A stretch of 64,000 nt of DNA from Palsa-1447 sp964414785 (GCA_964414785.1 CAYPXZ010000003.1:1-64000); one strand, 5' to 3'. Counted from the stretch's first letter, positions 1 through 9,083 are shown. Made by a program: numbers and translations. Notes: generated from the letters alone by a model not told the origin.

Positions 1-31
1 CAAGGAATTCGTAGGGCGGATGCACCGATGA
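1..31 (+). CDS. 3' end of an upstream gene (partial)
   Basis: An open frame enters the window at base 2 and reads KEFVGRMHR before a TGA at 29-31. That stop overlaps the ATG of the next gene (ATGA), which is typical of translationally coupled genes. Nine residues are too few to identify the family. Confidence 0.45.
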   Translation, partial: KEFVGRMHR

Positions 32-960
32 CCGAGCCGAAGGCAGGCCCGATCCCCGGGCGGCAGGAGAAGCGGCGGATCGCGGTCATCACCCTGGTGG
101 CCGCGGTGCTCTTCGTCACGGTCCGCCTGCTGCCGACCGGGACCAACCTCAGCCACATGGATTTCCGCGTGCAGGGCGGCAACGTGATCGAGTTCTGCGA
201 TCCGGCGAACCCCCAGTTCCTGCCGGTCGTCGCGGTCAGGTCTCCGGTGACCCTGGCCGTGGTCCCCTCCGGCCCCGCCAAGGCGGGCGGGGACGTCCTG
301 GCGACCCTCACGCTCACGACCTTCAGCGGGAAGCCGATCGCCCCGGAGGACCTGCTGGTTGTCCAGACCCGGCGGATACACCTTCTCATCGTCGACCCCT
401 CCCTGGACGACTACCAGCACGTGCACCCGGAGCCCGGTCGCAGGCCCGGGGAGTGGACCCTCAGGTTCCACCCGCGCTACGGGGGCGCCTACCGGGTCTT
501 CGCGGACTTCACGCCCGTGGCGACGAACCGCGGCCTCTACGCCGAGACCGAGCTCACGGTCGACGGGGCGCCGAGCCCGGTCGTTGCCGGAACCCAGCCC
601 CCCTCGTGGTCCGTGTCGCAGGGCGGCTACGCCTTCGCGCTCTCGCCCTCGCCCGCGCCCTTGCGGGCCGGGGTCCCATCTAACCTGCGGCTCACGATTC
701 GGCGCGAGGACGGCGGACCGGTCCCCGTGAGGCCCGTCATGGACGCGTTTGCGCACTTGGTCGCCTTTGACTCCGCCAGGAGCGGGTTCGCCCACATCCA
801 CCCGAGCGAGTCCGACGTGACGAGGCTCCCCGACCCGGTCCACCCGGCCTTCACCTTTCGCCTGACGATCCCGAGCCCCGGGCGCTACGTCATCTGGAGC
901 CAGGTCAACCTGGGAGGCAGCGAGCTCTACGCACCCTTCTGGTTCGACGTCCTTAAGTAG
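28..960 (+). CDS. Membrane-anchored protein with two HxHP motifs, function unknown
   Basis: 310 aa. A short cytoplasmic N-terminus is followed by one hydrophobic segment (about residues 18-36) and a large domain that should lie outside the cytoplasm. That domain seems to contain two similar beta-sandwich units, each with a His-x-His-Pro motif: QHVHPEP near residue 131 and AHIHPSE near residue 256. The spaced histidines could bind a metal, and the layout recalls YtkA/FixH-like extracytoplasmic domains, but I cannot name a family with certainty. The ATGA overlap with the preceding gene suggests it is the last gene of an operon extending off the left edge. The 112 bases after it show nothing obvious. 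Confidence 0.75.
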   Translation: MTEPKAGPIPGRQEKRRIAVITLVAAVLFVTVRLLPTGTNLSHMDFRVQGGNVIEFCDPANPQFLPVVAVRSPVTLAVVPSGPAKAGGDVLATLTLTTFSGKPIAPEDLLVVQTRRIHLLIVDPSLDDYQHVHPEPGRRPGEWTLRFHPRYGGAYRVFADFTPVATNRGLYAETELTVDGAPSPVVAGTQPPSWSVSQGGYAFALSPSPAPLRAGVPSNLRLTIRREDGGPVPVRPVMDAFAHLVAFDSARSGFAHIHPSESDVTRLPDPVHPAFTFRLTIPSPGRYVIWSQVNLGGSELYAPFWFDVLK

Positions 961-1072
961 GGTCCGGGATAAGGTTGGACCGGACTTCCATGCTGGGAGG
1001 CGGATCGGCGATTGAGTGAAAAGAGGCGCGAACGACGTAGCCAAGGACCGTGAAGCGGTATCGGGCGTTTAC

Positions 1073-1483
1073 TCAGGCGCCTCGGAAGAACCACCCCACG
1101 CCGTAGCGATCCGTAAAATGCCCATAGAGACCGAAGGGCATTTGCTTCAGCTCAACAAAGAACTCCGTGTTCGCTCCGTTGGATAACCTGTCGAAAACGG
1201 CCCTTAACTCGACCGGAGTGCTGCCGGTGATGTAAAGGGCGGTCGTGTTTCCCTGCTTCGGTTCCTGGGTGGGGTGGAGCCAGTCAGTGGCCGAAAACTC
1301 GATGAGATTGCTCTTCAAGTGCGCGTACGTGATCCTGTCGTGCTTTTCCGCGGGAAACCCATCCTTCATCGGGGTATCCCCAAGGCGAACGAGCACCAGA
1401 TCGCCACCCAAGCAGGCCTGGTAGAACCTCATTGCCTCGGCGCAGTTGCCGTCAAAAAGGAGGAATGGAGTTAGGCGGAGCAT
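1073..1483 (-). CDS. VOC-superfamily (PhnB-like) protein
   Basis: 136 aa, full length for a PhnB-type glyoxalase/bleomycin-resistance fold. The N-terminal TPFLLFDGNCAEAMRFYQ and the C-terminal HFTDRYGVGWFF are the usual start and end of this family: a beta-alpha-beta-beta-beta unit, then a strand with a final aromatic. Members include metal-dependent lyases and isomerases and many proteins of unknown activity; the substrate here cannot be told. It is a monocistronic gene on the minus strand. The 227 bases between it and amn (1484-1710) show no gene, hairpin with T-run or repeat. Confidence 0.85.
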   Translation of the reverse strand: MLRLTPFLLFDGNCAEAMRFYQACLGGDLVLVRLGDTPMKDGFPAEKHDRITYAHLKSNLIEFSATDWLHPTQEPKQGNTTALYITGSTPVELRAVFDRLSNGANTEFFVELKQMPFGLYGHFTDRYGVGWFFRGA

Positions 1484-1710
1484 CTTGTTTCAGGATTGGG
1501 AGGCCGCTGGCCCGTCAGTCAGTCACAATCTTGCCTTGTGGCAAACCCGCATGAAGGTCGGCTTCACCGCGAGAAAGCATGGATGGGCCCATCGTGTCAT
1601 TGGGATCGGACCCCTCGGTGTGGGATTGGGGGAATTCAGGGCCTCGTCCCCGGCACCTGCAGCGGAATTCCGATCGTCTGCGAAACGCCCAAGGTACCGG
1701 CTGAAATGGC

Positions 1711-2490
1711 CTAGAACTTCAGGTGCTTCACCGTGACGCCCTTGTTGATCAGCTGCTTCAGGGAATCGATGCCGATCTTCAGGTGGTCGCCGACGAAGGA
1801 GTCGTCCACCCTCTGGTCGCTCTCGACCGTCTTCACCCCCTCGGGGACCATCGGCTGGTCCGAAACGAGGAGGAGGGCCCCGGTCGAGATCCCGTTCGCG
1901 AAGCCGACCATGAAGATGGTCGCCGTCTCCATGTCGACGGCCATGACCCGGATCCTCTTCAGGTACTTCTTGAACTCCTCGTGGTGCTCCCAGACCCGGC
2001 GGTTGGTCGTGTACACGGTGCCGGTCCAGTAGTCGCGGGCATGGAGGCGGATCGTCGTGGAGATGGCCTTCTGGAGCGCGAAGCTGGGGAGCGCGGGGAC
2101 CTCGGGAGGGAAGTAGTCGTTGCTCGTGCCCTCGCCCCTGACGGCGGCGATGGGCAGGATCAGGTCGCCGACCTCGGCGCGGTGCTTGATGCCGCCGCAC
2201 TTGCCGAGGAAGAGCGCCGCCTTGGGGGCGATCGCGCTCAGCAGGTCCATGACGGTCGCCGCGTTGGCGCTTCCCATGCCGAAGTTGACGATCGTGATCT
2301 TTCCCGCCGTCGCCGTCGGCATCGGCTTGTCACGGCCGTGGACGGGCACCTTGTGGGCCTTGGCGAATAGGTCCACGTAGCGCTGGAAGTTGGTCAGGAG
2401 GATGTACGACCCGAACTTGTCGAGCGGCACCCCGGTGTAGCGCGGGAGCCAGTTCTTGACGATGTCCTGTCGTGTCGTGAGGGCGCACAT
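1711..2490 (-). CDS. amn: AMP nucleosidase, short form
   Basis: 259 aa. It cleaves the N-glycosidic bond of AMP to adenine and ribose 5-phosphate in purine salvage. The fold is the nucleoside phosphorylase type: FGMGSANAATVMDLL and ALFLGKCGGIKH form the phosphate and base pocket, and VMAVDMETATIFMVGF is the Met-Glu ribose-binding motif. It lacks the N-terminal regulatory domain of the longer E. coli enzyme (about 480 aa), as is usual outside Proteobacteria. It lies 12 bases after lipA on the same strand, so the two are probably cotranscribed. No purine-rich ribosome site precedes the ATG. Confidence 0.9.
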   Translation of the reverse strand: MCALTTRQDIVKNWLPRYTGVPLDKFGSYILLTNFQRYVDLFAKAHKVPVHGRDKPMPTATAGKITIVNFGMGSANAATVMDLLSAIAPKAALFLGKCGGIKHRAEVGDLILPIAAVRGEGTSNDYFPPEVPALPSFALQKAISTTIRLHARDYWTGTVYTTNRRVWEHHEEFKKYLKRIRVMAVDMETATIFMVGFANGISTGALLLVSDQPMVPEGVKTVESDQRVDDSFVGDHLKIGIDSLKQLINKGVTVKHLKF

Positions 2491-2502
2491 GGGAAAGGGG
2501 GG

Positions 2503-3399
2503 TCAGGCGCCCGCGAGGGCGTTGCGCGTGTTGAGGTGCTCCTCGCCCGTGTACTTGAGCGACTGCTCGTCGGCGTGGTAGCTCGAGCGCACCATGGCGC
2601 CGCTCTCCACGACCCCGAATCCGACCGAGAGCCCGAACTGCTTCCAGTGGGCGAACTCCTCGGGGGGGACCCAGCGGTCGACCGGCAGGTGCTGCTTCGT
2701 CGGCTGCAGGTACTGGCCGATCGTCAGGATGCTGACCCCGTCGCCCGCCAGGTCGCGCAGGGTCTGCTCGACCTCCTCCCGGCGCTCGCCCAGGCCGAGC
2801 ATGATCCCGGTCTTCACGGTGAAGCCCCGGCCCCGCGCGTGGCGAAGGACGCCCCGGGAGCGGTCGTAGCGGGCCTGCACCCGGACGGGCTTCTGCAGCC
2901 GCTCCACGGTCTCGACGTTGTGGTTGAAGATGTCGGGCCGGGCGTCGAGCACCGTGTCGACATCCTCGGTCCTTCCCTTGAAGTCGGGGACGAGGACCTC
3001 GATCGCGGTCGAAGGGTTGCGGTTGCGCACGGCGCGGATCGTCATGGCCCACACCGAAGCGCCCCCGTCCGTGAGCTCGTCGCGGGCCACGCTCGTGATC
3101 ACGCAGTGCCTTAGGCCCATCGTGGCGACCGCCTCTGCGACCCGGGCGGGCTCGCCCAGGTCGAGCTCGGTCGGCCGCCCCGTCTGGATCGCACAGAAGT
3201 TGCAGGAGCGGGTGCAGATGTTGCCGAGGATCATCACCGTCGCGGTCCCCCGGGACCAGCACTCGCCCAGGTTCGGGCACTGGGCGCTCTGGCAGACCGT
3301 GTGCAGCTTGCTGCCGTCCACGAGCCCGCGCACGGCGTTGTAGGCCGGGCCGTTAGGCAGCTTCGCCCTGAGCCAGGAGGGTTTGCGGGAGGTGTCCAT
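2503..3399 (-). CDS. lipA: Lipoyl synthase
   Basis: 298 aa radical-SAM enzyme that inserts two sulfurs into protein-bound octanoyl groups to make lipoate. Both iron-sulfur sites are visible: the auxiliary-cluster cysteines in CQSAQCPNLGEC (36, 41, 47) and the radical-SAM triad in CTRSCNFC (62, 66, 69). The C-terminal RSSYHADEQ supplies the serine that ligates the auxiliary cluster. An ORF 21 codons longer exists, but the family starts close to the SWLRAKLPNG segment, so the ATG at 3399 is preferred. It is first in a lipA-amn unit and diverges from lysS. No lipB is in view. Confidence 0.95.
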   Translation of the reverse strand: MDTSRKPSWLRAKLPNGPAYNAVRGLVDGSKLHTVCQSAQCPNLGECWSRGTATVMILGNICTRSCNFCAIQTGRPTELDLGEPARVAEAVATMGLRHCVITSVARDELTDGGASVWAMTIRAVRNRNPSTAIEVLVPDFKGRTEDVDTVLDARPDIFNHNVETVERLQKPVRVQARYDRSRGVLRHARGRGFTVKTGIMLGLGERREEVEQTLRDLAGDGVSILTIGQYLQPTKQHLPVDRWVPPEEFAHWKQFGLSVGFGVVESGAMVRSSYHADEQSLKYTGEEHLNTRNALAGA

Positions 3400-3523
3400 C
3401 GACGTCTTGGTTTCCGGATTTATGCCATGAAATGGACACGAACGCCCGCGAATCACAAGCAAGGAACCTGTGGAAGTTTCCGTTTGCCCCGAGGGCGGCG
3501 CTGCGGCAGTTTGACCCGCTCAC

Positions 3524-5014
3524 ATGAGCGACATCCCGGCCGACATCACCCACGACCAGCACGCAGTGCGCCGGCAGAAGCTGTCCGAACTGCGGGCGGC
3601 GGGGACGGACCCCTTCCGCGCGGAGTTCGAGACGACCCATTTCTCGGGCGACGCTGTCCGCTCCTACGTGGACGGCCAGGACAACGCGGTCGCGGTGGCC
3701 GTCGCCGGGCGGCTCGTGACGATCCGCGACATGGGCAAGAGCCAGTTTGTCAAGGTCCTCGACCAGCAGGGCGAGATCCAGCTCTACCTGAAGAAGGACG
3801 TCGTCGGCGACGAGGCCTACCTGGCGTTCAAGAAGCTCGACCTGGGCGACATCATCGGCGCCAGGGGGACGCTCTTCAAGACGAGGACCGGCGAGGTCAC
3901 GGTGCGGGTCGATTCCTTCGTGCTGCTCTCCAAGGCGCTGCGGCCCCTCCCGGAGAAGTGGCACGGCCTCGCGGACCCCGAGCAGGTGTACCGCCAGCGC
4001 TACCTTGACCTCGTGGTCAACCGGGAGTCGCGAGCGAGGCTCCTGCTGCGCTCAAGGGTGGTCTCCGCGATCCGCAGGTTCCTCGAGGAGCGGAAGTTCA
4101 TCGAGGTCGAGACGCCCATCCTCCAGTCCGTCGCCGGCGGGGCTGCGGCGAAGCCCTTCTCGACGCACCACAACGCCCTCGGGGTGGACTTCTTCCTGAG
4201 GATCTCGCTCGAACTGTACCTGAAGCGGATGCTGGTCGGGGGCCTGGACCGCGTGTTCGAGATCGGGCGCAACTTCCGCAACGAGGGGATCTCCCGCAAG
4301 CACAACCCCGAGTTCACGATGCTCGAGCTCTACCAGGCCTACAGCGACCACCGCGGCATGATGGCCCTGATCAGGGACTTGCTTAAGGCCGTGTGCCGCG
4401 ACGTCCTGGGCGCCGACAAGATCGCGCACCCCTCGAGCGGCCAGACGATCGACTTCGGCGGGCACTGGCGCGAGGTGACCTACAAGGACCTCATCCGGGC
4501 CGAGACGAACGACGGGGACTGGTTCGGCCGGACGAAGGCCGAGCACATCGCCGTGGCGGAGGCCATGGGGCTGAAGGTCGACGCGGGCTGGGAGGACTTC
4601 GAGGTCACAAACGAGATCTTCTCCAAGAAAATCGAGCCGACCCTGATCCAGCCGACATTCGTCATGAACCTTCCCAAGGAGCTCTGCCCCCTGGCGAAGA
4701 TCAACCGCGAGGACCCCTCGACCCTGGACGTGTTCGAGCTGTGCATCGGGGGCATGGAGATCGCTCCGGCGTACTCCGAGCAGAACGACCCCGATGTTCA
4801 GCGCGAGATGTTCGAGAAGCAGGCCGGGGGCGAGCCGCAGAGCGTCGACCAGGACTTCCTGCTGGCGCTCGAGCACGGGATGCCGCCCGCGGGCGGCATG
4901 GGCGTCGGCATCGACCGCCTGTGCATGCTGCTCACCGGGGCCGAGAGCATCCGCGACGTGATCCTCTTCCCGCAGCTGAGGCCGGCGGAGGCGAAGGCGC
5001 CCGACGGCGCCTGA
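3524..5014 (+). CDS. lysS: Lysyl-tRNA synthetase, class II
   Basis: 496 aa, the usual length for bacterial LysRS. An N-terminal OB-fold anticodon domain (to about residue 145) is followed by the class II catalytic core. Motif 2 is in FEIGRNFRNEGISRKHNPEF and motif 3 in GGMGVGIDRLCMLLTG near the C-terminus. It charges tRNA-Lys with lysine. The stop lies four bases before the GTG of the lolC/E gene, so the two are likely cotranscribed although their functions are unrelated. The intergenic region shared with lipA (3400-3523) must hold both promoters; I see no clear consensus there. Confidence 0.97.
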   Translation: MSDIPADITHDQHAVRRQKLSELRAAGTDPFRAEFETTHFSGDAVRSYVDGQDNAVAVAVAGRLVTIRDMGKSQFVKVLDQQGEIQLYLKKDVVGDEAYLAFKKLDLGDIIGARGTLFKTRTGEVTVRVDSFVLLSKALRPLPEKWHGLADPEQVYRQRYLDLVVNRESRARLLLRSRVVSAIRRFLEERKFIEVETPILQSVAGGAAAKPFSTHHNALGVDFFLRISLELYLKRMLVGGLDRVFEIGRNFRNEGISRKHNPEFTMLELYQAYSDHRGMMALIRDLLKAVCRDVLGADKIAHPSSGQTIDFGGHWREVTYKDLIRAETNDGDWFGRTKAEHIAVAEAMGLKVDAGWEDFEVTNEIFSKKIEPTLIQPTFVMNLPKELCPLAKINREDPSTLDVFELCIGGMEIAPAYSEQNDPDVQREMFEKQAGGEPQSVDQDFLLALEHGMPPAGGMGVGIDRLCMLLTGAESIRDVILFPQLRPAEAKAPDGA

Positions 5015-5018
5015 ACCC

Positions 5019-6248
5019 GTGCCCTGGTACCTTCACCTCGCGCTCAGGCAGCTCTTCCCGACGGGGCGGCGGTTTCCCTTCTTCACCCTGATCTCCGTGC
5101 TGGGGGTCGCCCTCGGTGTCACGGTCCTCGTGGTCGTCATGAGCATCATGGGCGGATTCGCCTACGAGATACGCCACCTGATCGTCGACACGGAGGGCGA
5201 GGTGCAGATCGTCGCCCGCGGCCCGGTCTCGGACTACGCCTCGGTCGTGAAGCGCGTCGAGTCGGTGCCCGGGGTCGCGGCGGCGACGCCGTACGCCCGC
5301 GACGCCGTGATGGTCAAGTTCGGCGACAAGCCCGCCTTCCCGATGCTGCGGGGCCTCGACCTCTCGAGCGTCGAGAAGGTGACCCAGCTCGGCCGCTACG
5401 TCGTCGTGGGGTCGCTCGACGACCTCGACGACGACTCGGTCATCCTCAGCGACCAGATCGCCTCGAGCCTCGGCGCCAACGTGGGCGACTCGATAGAGGT
5501 CTACTCGCCCCTCATCATCAACAAGCTGAGCGCGGACGCGGTGTTCCTGCCGCGCCTGGTCCGTGTCGTCGGGATCCTCCACATCGGCCACCAGCAGCTC
5601 GACAGCAGCACGGTCTACGGGACGCTGCGCCTCGCCCAGGACCTCTACGGGCTGGGAACCGCCGTCCACGGGATCGACGTGCGGCTCACCCCGGGCGTCA
5701 ACGAGGACGACGCCGTGGCCCGGATCAACCAGGTCCTGCCCGAATCGATCCGGGCGTTCTCCTGGGAGGACAGCTTCTCGGACTTCCTGTGGGTCCTCAA
5801 CCTCGAGCGGAGCATGATCTTCTTCCTCCTGCTCTTCATCGTGATCGTGGCGGCGTTCTCCGTCACAAGCTCCCTCCTCATCTCGGTGGTCCGCAAGACG
5901 CGCGAGATCGGGCTCCTTGGGGCCCTCGGCGCCCGCCCCGTCCACGTCGCCATGTGCTTCTGCGCGCAGGGGCTTTTCATCGGGGTCCTCGGCACGGCCT
6001 CGGGCCTGGCGGCCGGCTTCTTCGCGCTCTCGATCCGCAACAACGTGGTCCTTTGGGTCGCGCGCGTGACCCAGCGCCAGGAGGTCCTGCGCAGGTTCTA
6101 CCAGTTCAGCGAGCTCCCGTCCCACACCTCGGGCTCCACGGTCGCCCTCATCATCGTCCTGACGATCGTGATCTCGACCCTGGCCGGGATGATCCCCGCA
6201 TGGCGGGCCGCCCGCCTCAAACCCGTGGAGGCGCTTCGCAGTGAGTGA
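5019..6248 (+). CDS. Lipoprotein-releasing ABC transporter permease (LolC/LolE family)
   Basis: 409 aa inner-membrane permease. One N-terminal membrane segment (LISVLGVALGVTVLVVVMS), a periplasmic domain of about 220 residues and three C-terminal segments in an FtsX-like domain ending PAWRAARLKPVEALRSE are the LolC/E layout. With LolD it extracts lipoproteins from the inner membrane for transfer to LolA. Only one permease gene is present, so it may act as a homodimer (LolF-type) or have a partner elsewhere. It starts with GTG four bases after lysS and overlaps the next gene by eight bases. Confidence 0.92.
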   Translation: MPWYLHLALRQLFPTGRRFPFFTLISVLGVALGVTVLVVVMSIMGGFAYEIRHLIVDTEGEVQIVARGPVSDYASVVKRVESVPGVAAATPYARDAVMVKFGDKPAFPMLRGLDLSSVEKVTQLGRYVVVGSLDDLDDDSVILSDQIASSLGANVGDSIEVYSPLIINKLSADAVFLPRLVRVVGILHIGHQQLDSSTVYGTLRLAQDLYGLGTAVHGIDVRLTPGVNEDDAVARINQVLPESIRAFSWEDSFSDFLWVLNLERSMIFFLLLFIVIVAAFSVTSSLLISVVRKTREIGLLGALGARPVHVAMCFCAQGLFIGVLGTASGLAAGFFALSIRNNVVLWVARVTQRQEVLRRFYQFSELPSHTSGSTVALIIVLTIVISTLAGMIPAWRAARLKPVEALRSE

Positions 6249-6903
6249 GCCCGTCCTGAGCGCCCGCGGCCTGAGGAAGAGCTTCCACAGCGGCGACGCC
6301 ATGCTCGAGGTCCTGCGCGGCGTGACGCTCGAGGTGGCGGCGGGCGAGAGCGTCAGCATCCGGGGCGAGTCCGGCTCGGGCAAGTCGACGCTCCTGAACC
6401 TGCTGGCGGGGCTCGACGCGCCGGACTCCGGCACGGTCCTGTGGGGGGGCACCCCCGACACGAGCGCGTCGCGCAGGGCGGCGTACCTCGGCATGGTCTT
6501 CCAGTCGTTCTACCTGGTCCCCGAGCTCGACGCCCTGGCGAACGTGCTCCTCGCCCGGCGTATCCTCGGCGGCGTCGACCGCGCGGCGCGCGAGCGGGCC
6601 CGCGCCCTCATCGCGAGCGTGGGGCTAGCGGACCGCGCGCACCACCTGCCGTCCCATCTTTCCGGGGGCGAGCGCCAGCGCGTGGCCCTCGCGCGCGCCC
6701 TGATGAACAGACCCAACCTCATCCTCGCCGACGAGCCGACCGGCAACCTCGACGAGCGGACGGGCAACGAGGTGGTGGAGCTCCTCCTGGGGCTGTGCGC
6801 CTCCGCGAACACGGCGCTCGTCCTGGTGACCCACAACGCGCTCCACGCGGCGAAGACGCGCCGCAGCCTCACGCTGACGGCCGGGTCGCTCGGGGGCGCC
6901 TGA
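6241..6903 (+). CDS. lolD: Lipoprotein-releasing ABC transporter ATPase
   Basis: 220 aa ATP-binding subunit. Walker A GESGSGKST, Q-loop in GMVFQSFYLVPELDALANV, signature LSGGERQ, Walker B LILADEPTGNLDERTG and switch VTHN are all intact. The ADEPTGNLD string is typical of the MacB/LolD/FtsE subfamily. It starts with GTG inside the end of the permease gene, so translation is coupled. It should power extraction of outer-membrane lipoproteins by the adjacent LolC/E-type permease. Confidence 0.93.
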   Translation: MSEPVLSARGLRKSFHSGDAMLEVLRGVTLEVAAGESVSIRGESGSGKSTLLNLLAGLDAPDSGTVLWGGTPDTSASRRAAYLGMVFQSFYLVPELDALANVLLARRILGGVDRAARERARALIASVGLADRAHHLPSHLSGGERQRVALARALMNRPNLILADEPTGNLDERTGNEVVELLLGLCASANTALVLVTHNALHAAKTRRSLTLTAGSLGGA

Positions 6904-6954
6904 CGGACGGTTTGTGGCTCGCCCCGCGGGGCGCCTGCCGCCACCCTTGGAGCC

Positions 6955-7932
6955 ATGTCCGCTCCCAAGATTCGCTGCGGCGTAGTCGGCGTAGGCTCGC
7001 TCGGCCAGCACCACGCCCGCATCTACGCCTCCCTGCCGGGCGCCGAGCTCGCGGGGATCTATGACGCCTCCGTCGCCCGCGGCGCGGAGATCAGCGGCAA
7101 GCTCGGCTGCAGGAGGTTCGAGTCCATCGAGGAGCTGGCCGCCGTGTGCGAGGCGGTCTCGGTCGTCGTCCCGACGGACCTCCACGAGAAGGTCGCGCTG
7201 CCGCTGCTCGCCGCGGGCTGCCACCTCCTGATCGAGAAGCCCCTGTGCGCCTCGCTGGACGAGGCCGAGCGCGTCCTAGCCGCGGCGCAGGCCAGGAACT
7301 GCCTCGTGCAGGTCGGCCACGTCGAGCACTTCAACCCGGTCATGGCCTTCCTCGAGAAGGAGGCAAACCGCCCGCAGTACATCACGGCGGAGCGGCTCGG
7401 CACGTACCAGGTGCGCGGCACCGAGGTGGGCGTCGTGCTCGACCTCATGATCCACGACATCGGGATCGTTCTCGCGCTCGTCAAGTCGCCCATCGCGAAG
7501 ATCGACAGCGTCGGGATCAACGTGCTCTCGAAGACCGAGGACATCGCCAACGCCCGAATCCAGTTCGAGAACGGCTGCGTCGCGAACCTGAGCGCGAGCC
7601 GGATGAGCCTGAAGAAGGCGCGCGAGATCCGCATCTTCCAGGACAACGCCTACCTCTCGCTCGACTTCATGAACCAGTCGGGGCACCTCGTGCGCAAGAG
7701 CGACATCATCGCCTTCGGCCTGAAGATGAAGATCGGCCTCGTCAAGGCGGGCGACACGAGCTCGATCCCGGTCCACCAGATACCGATAGAGAAGGGCGAG
7801 CCGCTGGCGCTCGAGCTGGCGCACTTCGTCGAGAGCGTCACCCGAAAGAGGCAGCCCAAGGTGGGCGCCGCCCTCGGCAAGAGCGCCCTCGAGGTCGCGA
7901 TCGCGATCACCGACCAGATACGCAAGAAATGA
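6955..7932 (+). CDS. Gfo/Idh/MocA-family NAD(P)-dependent dehydrogenase in the lpxB operon
   Basis: 325 aa. An N-terminal Rossmann fold (GVVGVGSLGQHHARIYASL) is followed by the family's EKP motif in HLLIEKPLCASLDEA and a C-terminal alpha/beta domain with GHVEHFNPV and the His motif LMIHDIGIVLALV. Its ATGA overlap with lpxB ties it to lipid A synthesis. One known role that fits is oxidation of UDP-GlcNAc at C3 (GnnA), which with the aminotransferase GnnB gives a diamino sugar for amide-linked lipid A. No GnnB or LpxA gene is in this window, so that role is inference. Confidence 0.85.
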   Translation: MSAPKIRCGVVGVGSLGQHHARIYASLPGAELAGIYDASVARGAEISGKLGCRRFESIEELAAVCEAVSVVVPTDLHEKVALPLLAAGCHLLIEKPLCASLDEAERVLAAAQARNCLVQVGHVEHFNPVMAFLEKEANRPQYITAERLGTYQVRGTEVGVVLDLMIHDIGIVLALVKSPIAKIDSVGINVLSKTEDIANARIQFENGCVANLSASRMSLKKAREIRIFQDNAYLSLDFMNQSGHLVRKSDIIAFGLKMKIGLVKAGDTSSIPVHQIPIEKGEPLALELAHFVESVTRKRQPKVGAALGKSALEVAIAITDQIRKK

Positions 7933-9083
7933 CGGGCCCCCAACCGTTCCGGCTTCCCCCGCCCCAGGGCGGCGCGCCCCATCTCCTCATCGTGGCGGGG
8001 GAGCACTCGGGCGACGAGCATGCGGCGCGGATGGTCGCGGGGCTCCTGAGGCTTAGGCCGGGCCTTCGGGTCGCGGCCCTGGGCGGCCCGCGGCTCGCCG
8101 CCGCGGGAGCGCAGCTCCTGTACGACCGCACGGCGTTCTCGGTGGTGGGATTGGGCGAGGTCGTTCGGAACCTGTCCTTCTTCCGGTCGCTCATCGAGGA
8201 GACCGTTCAGTGGATAGGGCGTCACCGCCCGTCCGCCGTCTGCTTTGTCGACAATTCCGGGGTCAACCTGCGCATCGCGAAGGAGCTCAGGCTGCGCGGC
8301 ATCAGCGCGAAGGGCGGGGGCCCCGTGCGGACCCTCTACTACATCAGCCCCCAGATTTGGGCTTCGAGGTCCGTCCGCCGCTTCGACATGGCCCGCAACC
8401 TGGACGCCCTGGCGGTCATCTTCCCCTTCGAGGTGGGATGCTACGCGGACACAGGCCTGCCCGTGGAATTCGTCGGGCACCCGTTCATGGCCGCCGACTA
8501 CAAGCCCCCGGTGAAGGGCGACCCCGCGGGCCCGGTGCTGCTCCTTCCCGGGAGCAGGCCCAGGGCGGTGGGGCTCATCGTGCCCGCGCTCCTTGCGGGG
8601 TTCAGGAAGTTTGCCCAGGGCGGCGCCGGCCGCCGCGCCGTCATCCTCTATCCGAGTGACGCGATTCGCGCCCAGCTTGAGGCGCTCAGGCTGCCCTCCG
8701 ACGTGACGCTCCAGCAGACGGGGACGCCGGTCGCCGCGTGCGCCGTGCTCACCAGCAGCGGGACGATGTCGATGCACTGCGCCCTCGCCGGCATCCCCGG
8801 CGCGATCGCGTACCGCACCGACGCCCTGACCTACCTGGTGGCGCGGTGGCTCGTCCGCGTTCCCTACCTCGGGATCGCCAACATCCTCCTCGGGGAGCCG
8901 ATGTACCCCGAGTTCATCCAGGGCGCGGCCTCCGCGGGAGCGCTCGCGGGGGAGATCACCGCGTGCATCGGGGACCCGCTGCGGCGCTCGCACACGGCCG
9001 CGCAGTCCGCCGAGCTCCGGGCGATGCTCGTGAACCCGGCGGGGGTCAGCGAGGCTGACTGGATCGCCCGGAACGTTCCCTAG
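7929..9083 (+). CDS. lpxB: Lipid-A-disaccharide synthase
   Basis: 384 aa, a GT19 glycosyltransferase that joins UDP-2,3-diacylglucosamine to lipid X to form the lipid A disaccharide at the inner membrane. Supporting segments are LLIVAGEHSGDEHAARMV at the N-terminus, YYISPQIWASRSVR, FPFEVGCYADTGLPVEFVGHP and the nucleotide-binding LTSSGTMSMHCALAGIPGAIAYR. The frame is open much further upstream, but the ATG at 7929 overlaps the preceding stop and begins just before the conserved core. Its TAG stop shares bases with the stop of hemA on the other strand. Confidence 0.94.
   Translation: MTGPQPFRLPPPQGGAPHLLIVAGEHSGDEHAARMVAGLLRLRPGLRVAALGGPRLAAAGAQLLYDRTAFSVVGLGEVVRNLSFFRSLIEETVQWIGRHRPSAVCFVDNSGVNLRIAKELRLRGISAKGGGPVRTLYYISPQIWASRSVRRFDMARNLDALAVIFPFEVGCYADTGLPVEFVGHPFMAADYKPPVKGDPAGPVLLLPGSRPRAVGLIVPALLAGFRKFAQGGAGRRAVILYPSDAIRAQLEALRLPSDVTLQQTGTPVAACAVLTSSGTMSMHCALAGIPGAIAYRTDALTYLVARWLVRVPYLGIANILLGEPMYPEFIQGAASAGALAGEITACIGDPLRRSHTAAQSAELRAMLVNPAGVSEADWIARNVP

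Noticed and set aside
7146..9083. Apparent 645-aa form of LpxB
   Set aside because: The extra 261 residues are an out-of-frame reading of the Gfo/Idh gene.
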